A DNA stretch of 63,973 nucleotides from a virus, in IMG/VR virus record IMGVR_UViG_3300008114_000027, positions 1 to 63,973 of that record; one strand, written 5' to 3'. The number at the start of each line of letters is the position of its first letter. Within the stretch, counting starts at the first letter, position 1. Shown one piece after another: positions 12,854-23,500 of the stretch. Under the pieces are notes generated by a model. That model had not been told where the DNA came from. It did not search any database and saw only the letters and a list, made by a program, of their open reading frames with translations. The position numbers and the translations under genes are program-made.

Positions 12854-15800
12854 CTATTGATCCGCCGCCTGAGCTACAAGATAGTTGATGTACTTCTCCT
12901 TGGCCGTGCTTGTCTCGTCAGACACAAACCCCATCTCGTTGTATGCGCCTTCGCCCATGTCGTAGATGTAGTACTCGCCGCCGAATATATTGCCCAGCTC
13001 GATAGCCTTCTTAACCTTGAAGCCTTGGTTCATGGTGATGTTCTGGCCTATGCTGTACTCGTACCTGCTGAGGATCTCGTCAACGTTCTTGAGCTGTTCC
13101 TCGTATGGTAATCCCTTAGTGGCAACCTTGATGAGTGAGTGCGCGTACTTGTTCATAGCTACCTGCTTGGTTACCATGTCTTGGTTCCTTGATATCGCGT
13201 GCTCCTTGATACCGTTCAGCACCTTGCCAACCTCGGCGTCTCTCTCCTCCTTGGTAATCTTACCAGCGCCCACCTCGTAGTCTAGCTTGTCAATCTTCTG
13301 CTTCGCGTCGTACTCCATGTCCTTGAACTCTTGGATAAAGTCCTTCATTCTCGGTGCAAAGTCGTCGGCCACGTTCTTACCGAACGCCCTGATCACGTCG
13401 ACAGATATCACGTTGGTCCCTAGGAGGTGGCGCACCAGCTCGTCGTTCACGTCCCGCTTGTAAGACTCCTTCTCGTAGTTCTTGTCCACGTCCGTCGCCG
13501 CAATAAAATCTTGAGTCGATTTAATGAAGCCGGGCTTGGACCTGTCTAACGCATAGCCAATTGTGTTGTACGTTAGATCCCAAAGGTCGTCGTTCATCGT
13601 GGTTATCTGCCCACCCCTGTAGTCCTTGTTAGTATATATCTCCTTGGCAACGCTGAGCACGGCCTCCTCGCCGAAGAACGGCTGGAGTAACTCGACCATC
13701 GCGGCGCCAGCTTTGGAGTCGTCTGGTCTGAACTCGCCGGTGTTAGAGTACGCGTTGTATGCCTTGGTCATAAAGTTGAAAGGGTTCATCCAGTCAAGGT
13801 CGACCATCGAGTATCCGCGCGCCGTCTTCTTTAAAACAATCTTTGTGTTATTCCTAGAGTACTTAGGTGCGCCCTCGTATATCACGCGCTCGTCGTCGTC
13901 GTCCTCATCTGTACCACCACATGCTGAGGCGATCAGCTGGGCGATGGTATTAACCGCAATAACAGCGGCGCCATACGACGTCAACCTCTTCACGCCTACA
14001 GCCATCTGTCTCTTGTTCTTGGTGGCCGCGCCCTCGTTTATATCCTTGACCGCACGCAATGGTATGGTCACCGATACACGCATAGCCTCGGCTACGAATG
14101 TAGGGAACGTGCCCAGAAGCGGTGATGCTGATAGCCTCTTGACAATCTCAGGCGCGTTGTCGTACACGATGTTGGTTTCCTTAAATCTAGACACCGCCAT
14201 GTCGCGCTGCTCTGCCTTTGACTTGGAAGGGAACATAAACTTGACGTCGGCAAGCTCAGCCTCGTACTGCACCACACGGTGGATGTTATCCATCATCTCG
14301 TACACGCCGACACTCGCATTCTTTACTGTAGATAAAGCCTTCTTGACCCTGTTGAACACGTTCTTGTAGTTCTCTTCTGGGTCTATGGTAAGGTTCACCG
14401 CGCCGTAAGCCTCCTCGATAACCTTCCTCATGACAGAAGAGTCAACGCCCGATCCTATAACCCCCGCCTCTATAAGGTCTAAGAGGTACTGGTCGTCTGC
14501 CTTGCCCAGCTCCTTGAACCCGTACTTAATACCTTTTGGCATCTTTGCAAACAGGCTGTACACGTGACCGTTAGCCAACGGCATCACGATGTTGGAGTAG
14601 AAGTTTCTTACCATAGACCTTGGGGAGAATACGGTCTGACCCATCTTCCATCCCGCAGCAATCTTACGCAGTGCAGGAATCTTATAGTTAGTGTCCACCT
14701 TGCCGAGCATGTCCGCGATCTCCGGGGTGGTGTACATTCCCATCAACGGGTCGTACTGGTTCTTGCTGCCCTTGATCTGCTCGCCGAACTCGCTCGACTT
14801 GGTGTCAAAAAATATCTTGTCCTTACCTATAGCCGCCACCCCGGTCAAGAACCTCTTGTTCTCGGCGAAGTGTATCATGTTGGCCATGGTGTTGTAGAAA
14901 TTCGTCATCGGGTCTGTGTATTCCCCAAGGAACGCCCTCAACACGTCTGGTATATCCTTACGCTTTCTAAGCATGTTGTCCATAGCCTTGCCCATCTCGC
15001 CACCAGTCCTTATAAACTCTGACAGGTCAAGCCCCTTGTCTACCCTAGCCATAGCAGCGAGCATGCTGTCGATGCTGCCTAGGTCTAGGTCAGGGTACTG
15101 AGACTGCAAGAATTTAAACGCCGCGTCATACAGCGCCTGCATCTTTGGTGACCTGTCCGCCTGACCAGCTGCCGTGCTCAACCCCTTTGGGAACATAGCC
15201 TTGTTCCAGCTTCCATTGCTGAAGGCCGCGTAGCTACGGTTCATGTACACCCCGAGGTTGTTGCTGATGGCACCGTACAAATTAGATGTCGGGTCGACAT
15301 AGGTCTGTACCTCGCCGGACATGTAGTCGATGTCCTGACGCATGCCGAGGACAATGTCCTGTAGCTCGTCTGATATTATATTGGAAGTACTAGGCTGTAC
15401 CTGACCCGTGAGTAGGCTGTTGATGTGGCTGATTGCCGCGTCGATCTCCGCCTGCGTCTTCCCCTTAAATTCTTTTTTAAACTGTGCGCTGAATCTCTTA
15501 GCCGTACCCTGCATCTCACGCATCCTCTTCTTGATAGAGTTCTCGGTAGCCTTGTTCATGTCGCGTATCTCGCTATGGAATCCTTTACCAAACCAGTAGC
15601 TGAGGAATGACTTGACAGAGCTGAATCGCTGAGGGACTAGCCAGTTCTTTGAGTTGCCCACGTACCTTGATCCTATGCCTGTCGCGTTGAAGTCCATCAC
15701 GCCGCCGGCTACGGATACCATAGCTGCCTCGGTGTCTAGCTTATCTAGCTGAGCGCTGGTGATCGTGGATATGGGGAAGTTACCCTCCAGATCCTTTGCT

Positions 15801-17101
15801 ATAATCTCGGCCAAGTCCTTCGCCTTCATCTTCATGAAGTCACGGTCTGATCCGAAGAGTGACCTAAGGAAGTCGCCGATCTTCTGCATCATGGTCCTGT
15901 TCTTACGGGCAAAGCCTGCGTCCTGAATCATGTTGGCCATCGCCTGATTGATGACGTCCTCCATCTCAGTGAACCTGTTGGTGGCCTGCACCTCGTCTAT
16001 GTAGGACTTGTTCTCTGGCTTCATGATCTCAGCCTTGAACGCCTTGTATATGGCAGGGTCAACCTTCTCCGCTATCTTCAACCATAGCGAAGACATCGCC
16101 GCTAGGGACGTGCTGCTATTCATCGACGCGGGGTTGATGTATATGTTACCCGACTCTATGACCGCGATGACATTGTCGAACGTGTCGTACACATTCACCG
16201 CGTCAGGGTTAGATGCCGCCGCAGTGTACTGCGCTTGGTTAACCGAGATCGATAGGTCTGGGAATTTCTTTGACATCATATCAAACACCACACCCGACGC
16301 TCCCGCGCTTGAGGATGATCCCCTGCTTGACTTGGTCTTTATCTTTCTGTTCTGCTTGAGCGCTGTGTACTTAGGGTTCTTGAAGGTCACCGTGTTGGCA
16401 ACCACCTTCTCGATAAGTATAGGCTTCTGTGGCTTGATAGACTCGGCACGTAACGCCTTGCCGCTTCTTAGCTTCCAGTCAGCCACCACCATGTCGAACC
16501 CTTTGTCCGCTGCTATCTTACCTACCCATCCCACCTGCTCGTTGAAGTCGAACGCCCTTGTGGGGTGTGCCTTTCTGAACTCCTTCTCTGCCTTTGGCAA
16601 GAGGTTAAGTGGGTCCTCATTGAACGGGTAAACCTTGTCCTTCGGGATGAGCACGGCGTGCTTGAACCCTCCGGTGAAGGACTCCGCAATGTCCGGGTCG
16701 GTGTAGTACATGCTAGCCTTGACGGTGCGTGACGCCTCGTCCCTGCCCGTAGCCCTGTTCTTGCCCAAGAATTTTGGGTCAATGCTTTTCTTTGTAAGGT
16801 CTTGGTCGCTGTAATGGAAGAACACGTAGTTACCCTCGCCATCCTCCACCATCATCGCGTCCTTCTTCGTGCCGTACACGTGGTTCTTCTTTGACTTCAC
16901 CTTGATAGGCGGCAGTGAAGACTTCTTTGGTTCGGCTGCCGTGACAGGCTGAGACTTGAACATCTCGGGCATCTCGCCCTTCATCTTGCTAGGGTCTAAC
17001 ACCCCAGAAGATATAAGGTTAGTGACCTCGCCGTTGTGCAGCATGGTCGCAAACTTTTCAAACGAGTGCTCCTCGCCTTTGTACTTTACCTTACAAGCCA
17101 T
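12854..17101 (-). CDS. Giant internal virion protein with ART-like domain
   Basis: 1415 aa. The first 40 residues (CKVKYKGEEHSFEKF...LHNGE) resemble the start of the 981-aa protein. Residues about 85-220 look like the ADP-ribosyltransferase-type domain of phage polyvalent proteins: FFHYS, IDPKFLGKN, MYYTDPD. The rest is long, helical, with KMGQTVFSPRSMVRNFYSNIVMP (about 830-860) and several amphipathic or hydrophobic stretches (for example 1080-1100) as expected for ejected proteins that cross membranes. Last of the virion genes, likely delivered with DNA. Domain call is from motif memory. Confidence 0.65.
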   Translation of the reverse strand: MACKVKYKGEEHSFEKFATMLHNGEVTNLISSGVLDPSKMKGEMPEMFKSQPVTAAEPKKSSLPPIKVKSKKNHVYGTKKDAMMVEDGEGNYVFFHYSDQDLTKKSIDPKFLGKNRATGRDEASRTVKASMYYTDPDIAESFTGGFKHAVLIPKDKVYPFNEDPLNLLPKAEKEFRKAHPTRAFDFNEQVGWVGKIAADKGFDMVVADWKLRSGKALRAESIKPQKPILIEKVVANTVTFKNPKYTALKQNRKIKTKSSRGSSSSAGASGVVFDMMSKKFPDLSISVNQAQYTAAASNPDAVNVYDTFDNVIAVIESGNIYINPASMNSSTSLAAMSSLWLKIAEKVDPAIYKAFKAEIMKPENKSYIDEVQATNRFTEMEDVINQAMANMIQDAGFARKNRTMMQKIGDFLRSLFGSDRDFMKMKAKDLAEIIAKDLEGNFPISTITSAQLDKLDTEAAMVSVAGGVMDFNATGIGSRYVGNSKNWLVPQRFSSVKSFLSYWFGKGFHSEIRDMNKATENSIKKRMREMQGTAKRFSAQFKKEFKGKTQAEIDAAISHINSLLTGQVQPSTSNIISDELQDIVLGMRQDIDYMSGEVQTYVDPTSNLYGAISNNLGVYMNRSYAAFSNGSWNKAMFPKGLSTAAGQADRSPKMQALYDAAFKFLQSQYPDLDLGSIDSMLAAMARVDKGLDLSEFIRTGGEMGKAMDNMLRKRKDIPDVLRAFLGEYTDPMTNFYNTMANMIHFAENKRFLTGVAAIGKDKIFFDTKSSEFGEQIKGSKNQYDPLMGMYTTPEIADMLGKVDTNYKIPALRKIAAGWKMGQTVFSPRSMVRNFYSNIVMPLANGHVYSLFAKMPKGIKYGFKELGKADDQYLLDLIEAGVIGSGVDSSVMRKVIEEAYGAVNLTIDPEENYKNVFNRVKKALSTVKNASVGVYEMMDNIHRVVQYEAELADVKFMFPSKSKAEQRDMAVSRFKETNIVYDNAPEIVKRLSASPLLGTFPTFVAEAMRVSVTIPLRAVKDINEGAATKNKRQMAVGVKRLTSYGAAVIAVNTIAQLIASACGGTDEDDDDERVIYEGAPKYSRNNTKIVLKKTARGYSMVDLDWMNPFNFMTKAYNAYSNTGEFRPDDSKAGAAMVELLQPFFGEEAVLSVAKEIYTNKDYRGGQITTMNDDLWDLTYNTIGYALDRSKPGFIKSTQDFIAATDVDKNYEKESYKRDVNDELVRHLLGTNVISVDVIRAFGKNVADDFAPRMKDFIQEFKDMEYDAKQKIDKLDYEVGAGKITKEERDAEVGKVLNGIKEHAISRNQDMVTKQVAMNKYAHSLIKVATKGLPYEEQLKNVDEILSRYEYSIGQNITMNQGFKVKKAIELGNIFGGEYYIYDMGEGAYNEMGFVSDETSTAKEKYINYLVAQAADQ

Positions 17102-17104
17102 GTA

Positions 17105-17608
17105 TTATCCGAATAGGTTTTCTTCCAACATAAGTAACTCAAACTTGCTGCCGGTGTTAACGCCGAGCAGCTTGTTTATCATGTCGCTGTACTCAGCAAC
17201 CGCCTCCTTCTGTTTAACTCTATAGTCTTGTAGGAAGTCGAAGACGCACAGGTCGCCGATCTTAAATATCTTTGCGCTTGTGTCCTCGTACTCCTCATAC
17301 AGGGCGTACTCTATATCATACGCCTTGCCTATGATGTCTGTCAACCCCATGAACATTAGGGTAGGCTTCTCAATAACCGGCAAGTCCGGGACCACGTTCC
17401 AGTCTATGAGGTAGTCCTCAATCTTCTTGGCGTGAGCCAGCTCGTCCGTGCTCTCCTTGGCAAAGAACTCGGCAGCCTTCATGAAGCCCACGTTCTTGCA
17501 CCAGTTAGATGCTGATCGGTAGAAGTAGTAGGCCTTGAACTCGTCGCTTAGCCTAGGTAGTAGGAGACTGATGACCTCCTCTGGTAGTTGTACTGGGGTT
17601 GGTAGCAT
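17105..17608 (-). CDS. Ferritin-like protein
   Basis: 167 aa from the ATG at 17608 (a GTG seven codons upstream overlaps the previous gene). Aligns by eye along the full length of bacterial FtnA: Glu23 in SDEFKAYYFYRSASNWC, ESTDELAHAKKIEDYL giving Glu56 and His59, Glu100-106 on helix C, and FLQDYRVKQKEAV with Gln133 and Glu135 on helix D. Most ferroxidase ligands are kept, but the residue matching FtnA Glu130 appears to be Ala. Size equals ferritin (165 aa). It lies between two giant virion genes, so may be a virion or morphogenesis protein. Confidence 0.83.
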   Translation of the reverse strand: MLPTPVQLPEEVISLLLPRLSDEFKAYYFYRSASNWCKNVGFMKAAEFFAKESTDELAHAKKIEDYLIDWNVVPDLPVIEKPTLMFMGLTDIIGKAYDIEYALYEEYEDTSAKIFKIGDLCVFDFLQDYRVKQKEAVAEYSDMINKLLGVNTGSKFELLMLEENLFG

Positions 17609-17616
17609 ATCTTTTT

Positions 17617-20562
17617 TTATATTGGACACTGGTCATTTTTAGATGCCAGCCCTTTGTCTTCTAATTGTTTGTAAATGTACGACATATTATCAATTATATA
17701 TTTAGCGGACGGGCTGTCTGCTAATATATTTTTCAGCTCTTCGTTAGCCTTACGCTTCTTCGCTCCACCCTCTGCCGCCTGCACCTTGTTGTATCCCTTC
17801 TCGTACTGCTTGAACTTATCCTCCACGTCTACCTTATCGGGTACGATCTGGCCGGTGTCCTGCATATCTGTACCCGCTTGGGATGTTTCTTTGAGGGATT
17901 GTTCTACTGCTTTTACAAGTTCGGGATTGCTACCATCTGCTTTGGCTTTATGATAGGCTTCGGCAAGGGATTGTGGCGTAACCTCTCTTAATGTTTCTCT
18001 TTTACCAACATAAGAGTCCGTGATGCCAAGGTGTTTCGCTTCAGGGTTGTTTTCTTTTATTATTATACCGTCAATATTCGTAGACTCTTTAACAATGTCG
18101 GCAGCGACCTCCCACACATAAAACACCACGTTACCAAATCCGCTATTTATGTTGTCATTCACAAAGGACGGAACTTCTATCCCTTCGCTTTCAAGGAGCT
18201 TTTTTATTTTATTGAAACTTGTTCTATTATTTAAACCACGAAGGTCTATATATTTTGAAGTGTCTATATTAAGTTCTTTTACACTACCCTTATTTGCACG
18301 AGAAAACCAAGAGGCGTATTTTTTGTTTTTTGTGTGATAGACTATAGGTTCAGAGTCAACGTCACCAACACCTCTATAAAACACGTCTGTTCCGATTAGC
18401 TTTTTCATTGCTTCGGGACTCCTTTTCACCAATTCTTTCAACGCCTTAGCCGTAGCTTCCACATCTCCCCCTACTACTGCTTCTGCCATAGCTTCTGCCT
18501 TTCCTTCAGACCATACCCACTCCGGTAAAAGCCCCGTCTTCTGTTCAGCAAATACCGTATCTTTAACTGTAGCCTTCCTGTTCTTTTCACCAAACGGACC
18601 GTAGTTCAGCCAGCTGTTTTGACCTCTGGTTTCAGTGGTTATGGCAGCAACTGCCGGACCTGTGAACAATCTAACGTGTGCCTGCCATGCGTTCTCTTCA
18701 CCCCTTGCTCTAAAGGCAGCACCTTCTAGTCCGTGACCGAACGCGTCGTGAACCGCACGGAACAAATCGTTTGCTGTTACGGATTGTTCTTTCCCGTTCT
18801 GATCCTTCCATTTAAGCCCGGTGTCTTGGAGCATAGGGTTGTCTTCAACATTAGCGCCAGTTATACCTTCCGTCCCGTAACCAGCATAGGTTCCGTACAC
18901 CGCCATCTTCTTGTTCTTTCGTAGATCACGCATGGCCTCTGATGGGTTTTCATTATACGGATCCGTTTCATCATCAAAGAAAGAGAACTCATATCCCGCC
19001 TCAGTCAGTGCATCATACTGATCTTTTGTCTGACGAATCAAATCATTATACGCCTCCAATACCTTAGGGTTCTTTGGATCGTGCTTCATTTTTTCGTACT
19101 CGTCAGCTATTCTTTTAGCCCTGTCTACGTCCACTGCAACATACTCCGCCTGTCTTGTAAACGGAATGCCAAACTTCTTGGCATAGTTATCAGCAACACT
19201 TACTAAGTTTGGATCAGGACCTGTCACCCCTTCAATCTTTGGAGCGCCCGGCAGCGGTTCAAACTTCCCTATACCCTTAGATGACTTTGTTTTTATACCT
19301 GCTTTAATAAACGGCACTTGCCCGTGACCAGCCTTACCTAATGCAGATCTCTCTTCCATCTCTGATAGAGGTGTGCCTTTAGAGTCTGTCATAAAATCTA
19401 AAAAGTTCAGCCTGTCCTTAAGCATGTGTATTTTAACCCGCTGACCATCCACTGTTTTCATAACGCCAGCGTAAGCAATGTGACGCCTTTCGCTAGGATC
19501 TTTAGATGACTCATCTTCTAGTTTTAACTTAGAAGGAATTTCAATAACCGCGTAAGCAGATTGAGACGGCACTTCAGAAATGAAACCCTCTTCTTGAATC
19601 TTACCAAAGCTGTCTATTATATCCTCTTTATTTTTAAGAGGGAATCCCAATTTCTTACTTAACGATTCAAAGTTTATAAGATCTCCGTTTGATTTTTTAT
19701 CAAATATATTCTTTATCAAATTTGTAACAACTTGCTTTCTCTTTTCAAAAGATGAAAACTCAGCTTTCATAAACAAATCTTTAATCGATTTGTGCATATC
19801 TTTTCCGCTGATGTTCATTGGAAACAAATCCTTACCAGTGTATCCGCTTGTTTTAACAGCGCTTGACATCGCGTTCCTAAAAACAGATAACGGAATATCC
19901 CCGTCTTCCACCATGTAAGCTATTGTGTCTACAGTTGCAATCATTCCATCAACACTGCTGAGAACCTTCCTGTTAGACCCCTTGCTAACAACCACATACA
20001 CAGGAGGTCCGTTCTTATCGATGGCATCATTTACTTGTTTGATTATACTTCTGGCAATTTGAGGGGTGGACGCCCAAAAAGTACCGTCGTCATTAAATTT
20101 AACCGCGAAGTATATTCCGCCATTACCCTGAAGCACAACCCTGTCCTTGCTTCCTTTTGGCTGTTTAGTTTTCTCGTCGTAAACTATTTCTTTACCAAAG
20201 GATAAATCGCCTACCATTTTATTGTCGGGAACCATCGTAAAAACATTATCAGACCAAGCAAATGAAAACACATCAGCGTTATCTACGATGTAACCCTCCT
20301 CCCTTAACTTATCTAACTTAGTTTTACCTTGCTCATCGGTTAGATCAGCAAATAAGTTTACATTAAACTTACCGCCTACAGAGGACTTTGCTTTAAAAGT
20401 TTTTACAGTATCAACCACCTCCCTTCCTTCCTGCGCCTCAACCTTTGGAGTTTGGTCATACTCGGCAAGTATGTTCCTGTACTCACCGCCCGCAAGCAAC
20501 GACATGAACTCTTCCCTAGTGTAGGTCTTGTTGTTGTATATGTACTTACATCCCTTCGGCAT
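17617..20562 (-). CDS. Giant polyvalent virion protein with ART-like C-terminus
   Basis: 981 aa. Start motif CKYIYNNKTYTREEF...LLAGGEY parallels the 1415-aa protein. A conserved-looking block around 545-660 holds FRAVHDAFGHG (603-611), ENAWQAHVRLF and RGQNSWLNYGP, which I associate with a phage polyvalent-protein domain. Residues 720-860 resemble an ADP-ribosyltransferase: FYRG (Arg730), YASWFSRA (about 749-756) and later IIIKENN. The gene is visibly more A/T-rich than flanking virion genes. Probably ejected with DNA and active on host targets. Confidence 0.62.
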   Translation of the reverse strand: MPKGCKYIYNNKTYTREEFMSLLAGGEYRNILAEYDQTPKVEAQEGREVVDTVKTFKAKSSVGGKFNVNLFADLTDEQGKTKLDKLREEGYIVDNADVFSFAWSDNVFTMVPDNKMVGDLSFGKEIVYDEKTKQPKGSKDRVVLQGNGGIYFAVKFNDDGTFWASTPQIARSIIKQVNDAIDKNGPPVYVVVSKGSNRKVLSSVDGMIATVDTIAYMVEDGDIPLSVFRNAMSSAVKTSGYTGKDLFPMNISGKDMHKSIKDLFMKAEFSSFEKRKQVVTNLIKNIFDKKSNGDLINFESLSKKLGFPLKNKEDIIDSFGKIQEEGFISEVPSQSAYAVIEIPSKLKLEDESSKDPSERRHIAYAGVMKTVDGQRVKIHMLKDRLNFLDFMTDSKGTPLSEMEERSALGKAGHGQVPFIKAGIKTKSSKGIGKFEPLPGAPKIEGVTGPDPNLVSVADNYAKKFGIPFTRQAEYVAVDVDRAKRIADEYEKMKHDPKNPKVLEAYNDLIRQTKDQYDALTEAGYEFSFFDDETDPYNENPSEAMRDLRKNKKMAVYGTYAGYGTEGITGANVEDNPMLQDTGLKWKDQNGKEQSVTANDLFRAVHDAFGHGLEGAAFRARGEENAWQAHVRLFTGPAVAAITTETRGQNSWLNYGPFGEKNRKATVKDTVFAEQKTGLLPEWVWSEGKAEAMAEAVVGGDVEATAKALKELVKRSPEAMKKLIGTDVFYRGVGDVDSEPIVYHTKNKKYASWFSRANKGSVKELNIDTSKYIDLRGLNNRTSFNKIKKLLESEGIEVPSFVNDNINSGFGNVVFYVWEVAADIVKESTNIDGIIIKENNPEAKHLGITDSYVGKRETLREVTPQSLAEAYHKAKADGSNPELVKAVEQSLKETSQAGTDMQDTGQIVPDKVDVEDKFKQYEKGYNKVQAAEGGAKKRKANEELKNILADSPSAKYIIDNMSYIYKQLEDKGLASKNDQCPI

Positions 20563-20574
20563 ACTTGTATCTTT

Positions 20575-23500
20575 TTAGAGTTCGCAATTTACTTTTAATT
20601 TTCCTTCCTTCACCATAGCCTTCTCAATTTTATCGAAGTTATCTATGATAAAGTCTAGGTCAGGGTTGGTCGCCGCGATCTGGTCGCGTAACCTGCCAGC
20701 CATGATCCTGTCGTCAACGCTCATGGCCGATGCCTGTGCCGCGTCAACGCCTGCTATCTGGGACGCAGACCTTCTAGACTGCTCCCTAACCTTAGCCTTG
20801 CTAACTGGCCTTGACTTTGCCAACTCCTTGGCGCGTTCCTTTGCCAGCCTCTTGCCAGCCTGTAGGTCGATAGCCCTGCCGGCAGCTAGTCCAGATGCCA
20901 TCGCGTTGATGAACTCGACCACATCCTTCTTCGTGGCGCGGTCGCTGAACACGTTCATGCCAGACACTGACCTGAACACGCTGTTCACTATGTCCTTGAA
21001 CTTGTCGACAAGGGTGGTTGGAAGTTCAAGCTCTTTATCCGTCACCGCAAGCTGGGCGGTAAGCTCTGTTATGAACTCCTCGGGAGACGATTCTTTGTTG
21101 TAGTTTTCTTCCGCCCACTTCTTCAACCGGTCGATAGTAGACCCCTCAAACATCTCAAGGACCTTGTCCCTAAACTTAGCATAAACCTCCGGGTCTTGAC
21201 CGAACACCTCGAGCAGGACGTTGTGCACGAACTCGTGCGGTGCTACGGCAGCGTCGGCGTTCTCCATGTTAATGTATATGCCGTACACGTTCCCGTCCTC
21301 GTCGTAAGCAAACGCCCCGCCCTCCTTTGGGTTAAAGTCTTCGTTTCTGCCCTGAGCAACTAACGCGTCGTGCATCTCCCTTGCTGTCTCGAATACAAAC
21401 ACCGGGGTGTCCTTGCCAAATGTTTTTCTGAACGCGCGTGCCGCCTTGTCTAGGTACTCAAGCACCGCCGCCTTCGGCTGTCCCTTGTACTTATCTTTAA
21501 GCTCAGTCTTGCGAGATGGTGTATACTCCCCCGGTTTAGTCGTCGCCGTCTCTGCTACGGGCTGCTGCTTTTCAGCTGCCTTTGGTATTGTAAACGCTTC
21601 AGTTGTAGCTATAGGTTTGATTACATCGCTATCACTAAAGTCCGGGTAAATGTTTTTAAAATTCTCCTTCGCCTGTTTTTCTAATATCTCTACGATATTA
21701 CTTGGAGTGTTTTCATTCAACTCATATGAAGCAAAGGAATAGTTGTCTCGGCCTGCCGTCTTATTCTTTCTTGATGTTGCTAATTTAAGGCCGACTACTA
21801 CATACTTTTTACCACCCTGTTTTACAACCGTGGCAAAGGATGCTTTCTTTTGAACGAGGGCCGCTACTTTTTTAGAAGATTTTGGATTGAACTCTGCGCC
21901 TTTAGACGCCTGCTCTATAGCCTCCTTCTCTTCACGGATCATGCCGACCGCCTCCTCTGGGGTGGCGCCCATCTGTACAAAGGCCGTCGCCGTGTCGAGG
22001 TCATCTCCCTCAAGCGTGTCGTCGAACTCTATCACAGACATCATGGCGTCGTCGTATGCCGCCGCGTTGTCCGTCTCCTCCTCTATTGTTATAGCAGGCG
22101 CGCCGTCGAAGTCTACTTCTTGCGTGCCTTGAACCACTCCACTTGGTGTAGTCGTCTCTGTGCCTGTTCCTTGGTCAGGTTGGTTTTGGACAGTGGTTTG
22201 TTGTCCTCCGACACCACCTGATACCCCTTGCTTGTTTTTCTGATCATCTGATTTTAGGTATGGTTGTTCTACATTAAACTCTTTACTTACCTCCTCGAAC
22301 ACGGTGTCGAACATAGCCTGAGGCGCAAGGCCTATGGTCTGCTCTGCTGCCTTGAGACCCACGTCGACGCTGAGGTCGTCGTCCATGATGGACAGGGTGT
22401 CGCCGTTCGGCAGCTTCATGTTAGCCACGTTGTTCTGGTCAGGCGCCCATGACGGGTTGCTCTCCGTGTTAACGAACTCGGCGTTAGAGTCGATGTCCTC
22501 CTGAGATCCTACAACGACAGCACCCTTGCGGCCTGCCCTGTTGTTGGTACCCTCAGGGACAAACACGTAGTTGCCCTCTGGTATGGTGTCGCCGACGTTG
22601 TCGACCATCTTACCATCGGACATCTTCATCGTGCCCTTCATGCCGTTGTACGCTACGGGTATTCCTTCGGCAGCTGCTGTTCTGACGGGGTTGGCTGCTC
22701 GTTCATTTGCTGCTCTAGCCTTCTCAATAGTTCCAGCTGCGCGGGCTTGGGTAGCTGTGCTACTTTTAGTCTTCGATCTATACTCATAGTTTTCTATTTT
22801 TTGAATCCTTTCTTCTATCACCCGAGACATGCTCAGCTTCTGTTGGTCTGTAAGATCCTCCCTCTTGTCGATGTCGTCCAGCAAGGTGTACAGGTTGTCC
22901 TCTGCGGTGGCGATGTCCTTGTCGTTGACAAACTCTTCGCCCTCCATCATCGTCTCCACCTTGCCTACTGTAGGGTACACGGTTGTTACCAAGCCTGACA
23001 TTACATCTGTCCCAACATCTGTAGGCTCTGGGGCTGGCTGAGCTGCCGTCTCTTTAATTATCTTGTCCTGCTCGTATATAGACATGATCTCTTTGTCGAT
23101 GCTTTCGATATCCTCCTTGTCTAATGGAAGCAGGCCAGTCTCTTTACGTGCGTCTACAATGCTATTCTTTAACTGAATAAGGTTGAACACCCTGTCCTTG
23201 TTATCTCCTGTAAGCTCTGCGTATGACGGTATATTGTTCAGCTCGTTGGCTAATTTTGTTAGCTCACCAAGGTCCTTCATCTCCTCTACCGTGGCACCAG
23301 AGTTTGCCCAAGCCACCTGAATATCGGCGCCGTTCTCCCCCATGTTTCTCAAGGTAGCCTGCTCCTGTGGTGTTCTGTACTTGGTACCAAACTTCATCAC
23401 GCCCAAGAACGCAGGAGGAAGTGATCCGGAAATTCCACTCTCAACAACAGCGCTCATGTTCCACCCCGCGTGAAGTACCTCCCTTCCAACAACACCGTTG

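Noticed and set aside
13626-14369. Long opposite-strand open frame over the 1415-aa gene
   Set aside because: Shadow of the real gene in a G/C-periodic region; several similar long antisense frames occur across other virion genes and lack leaders.
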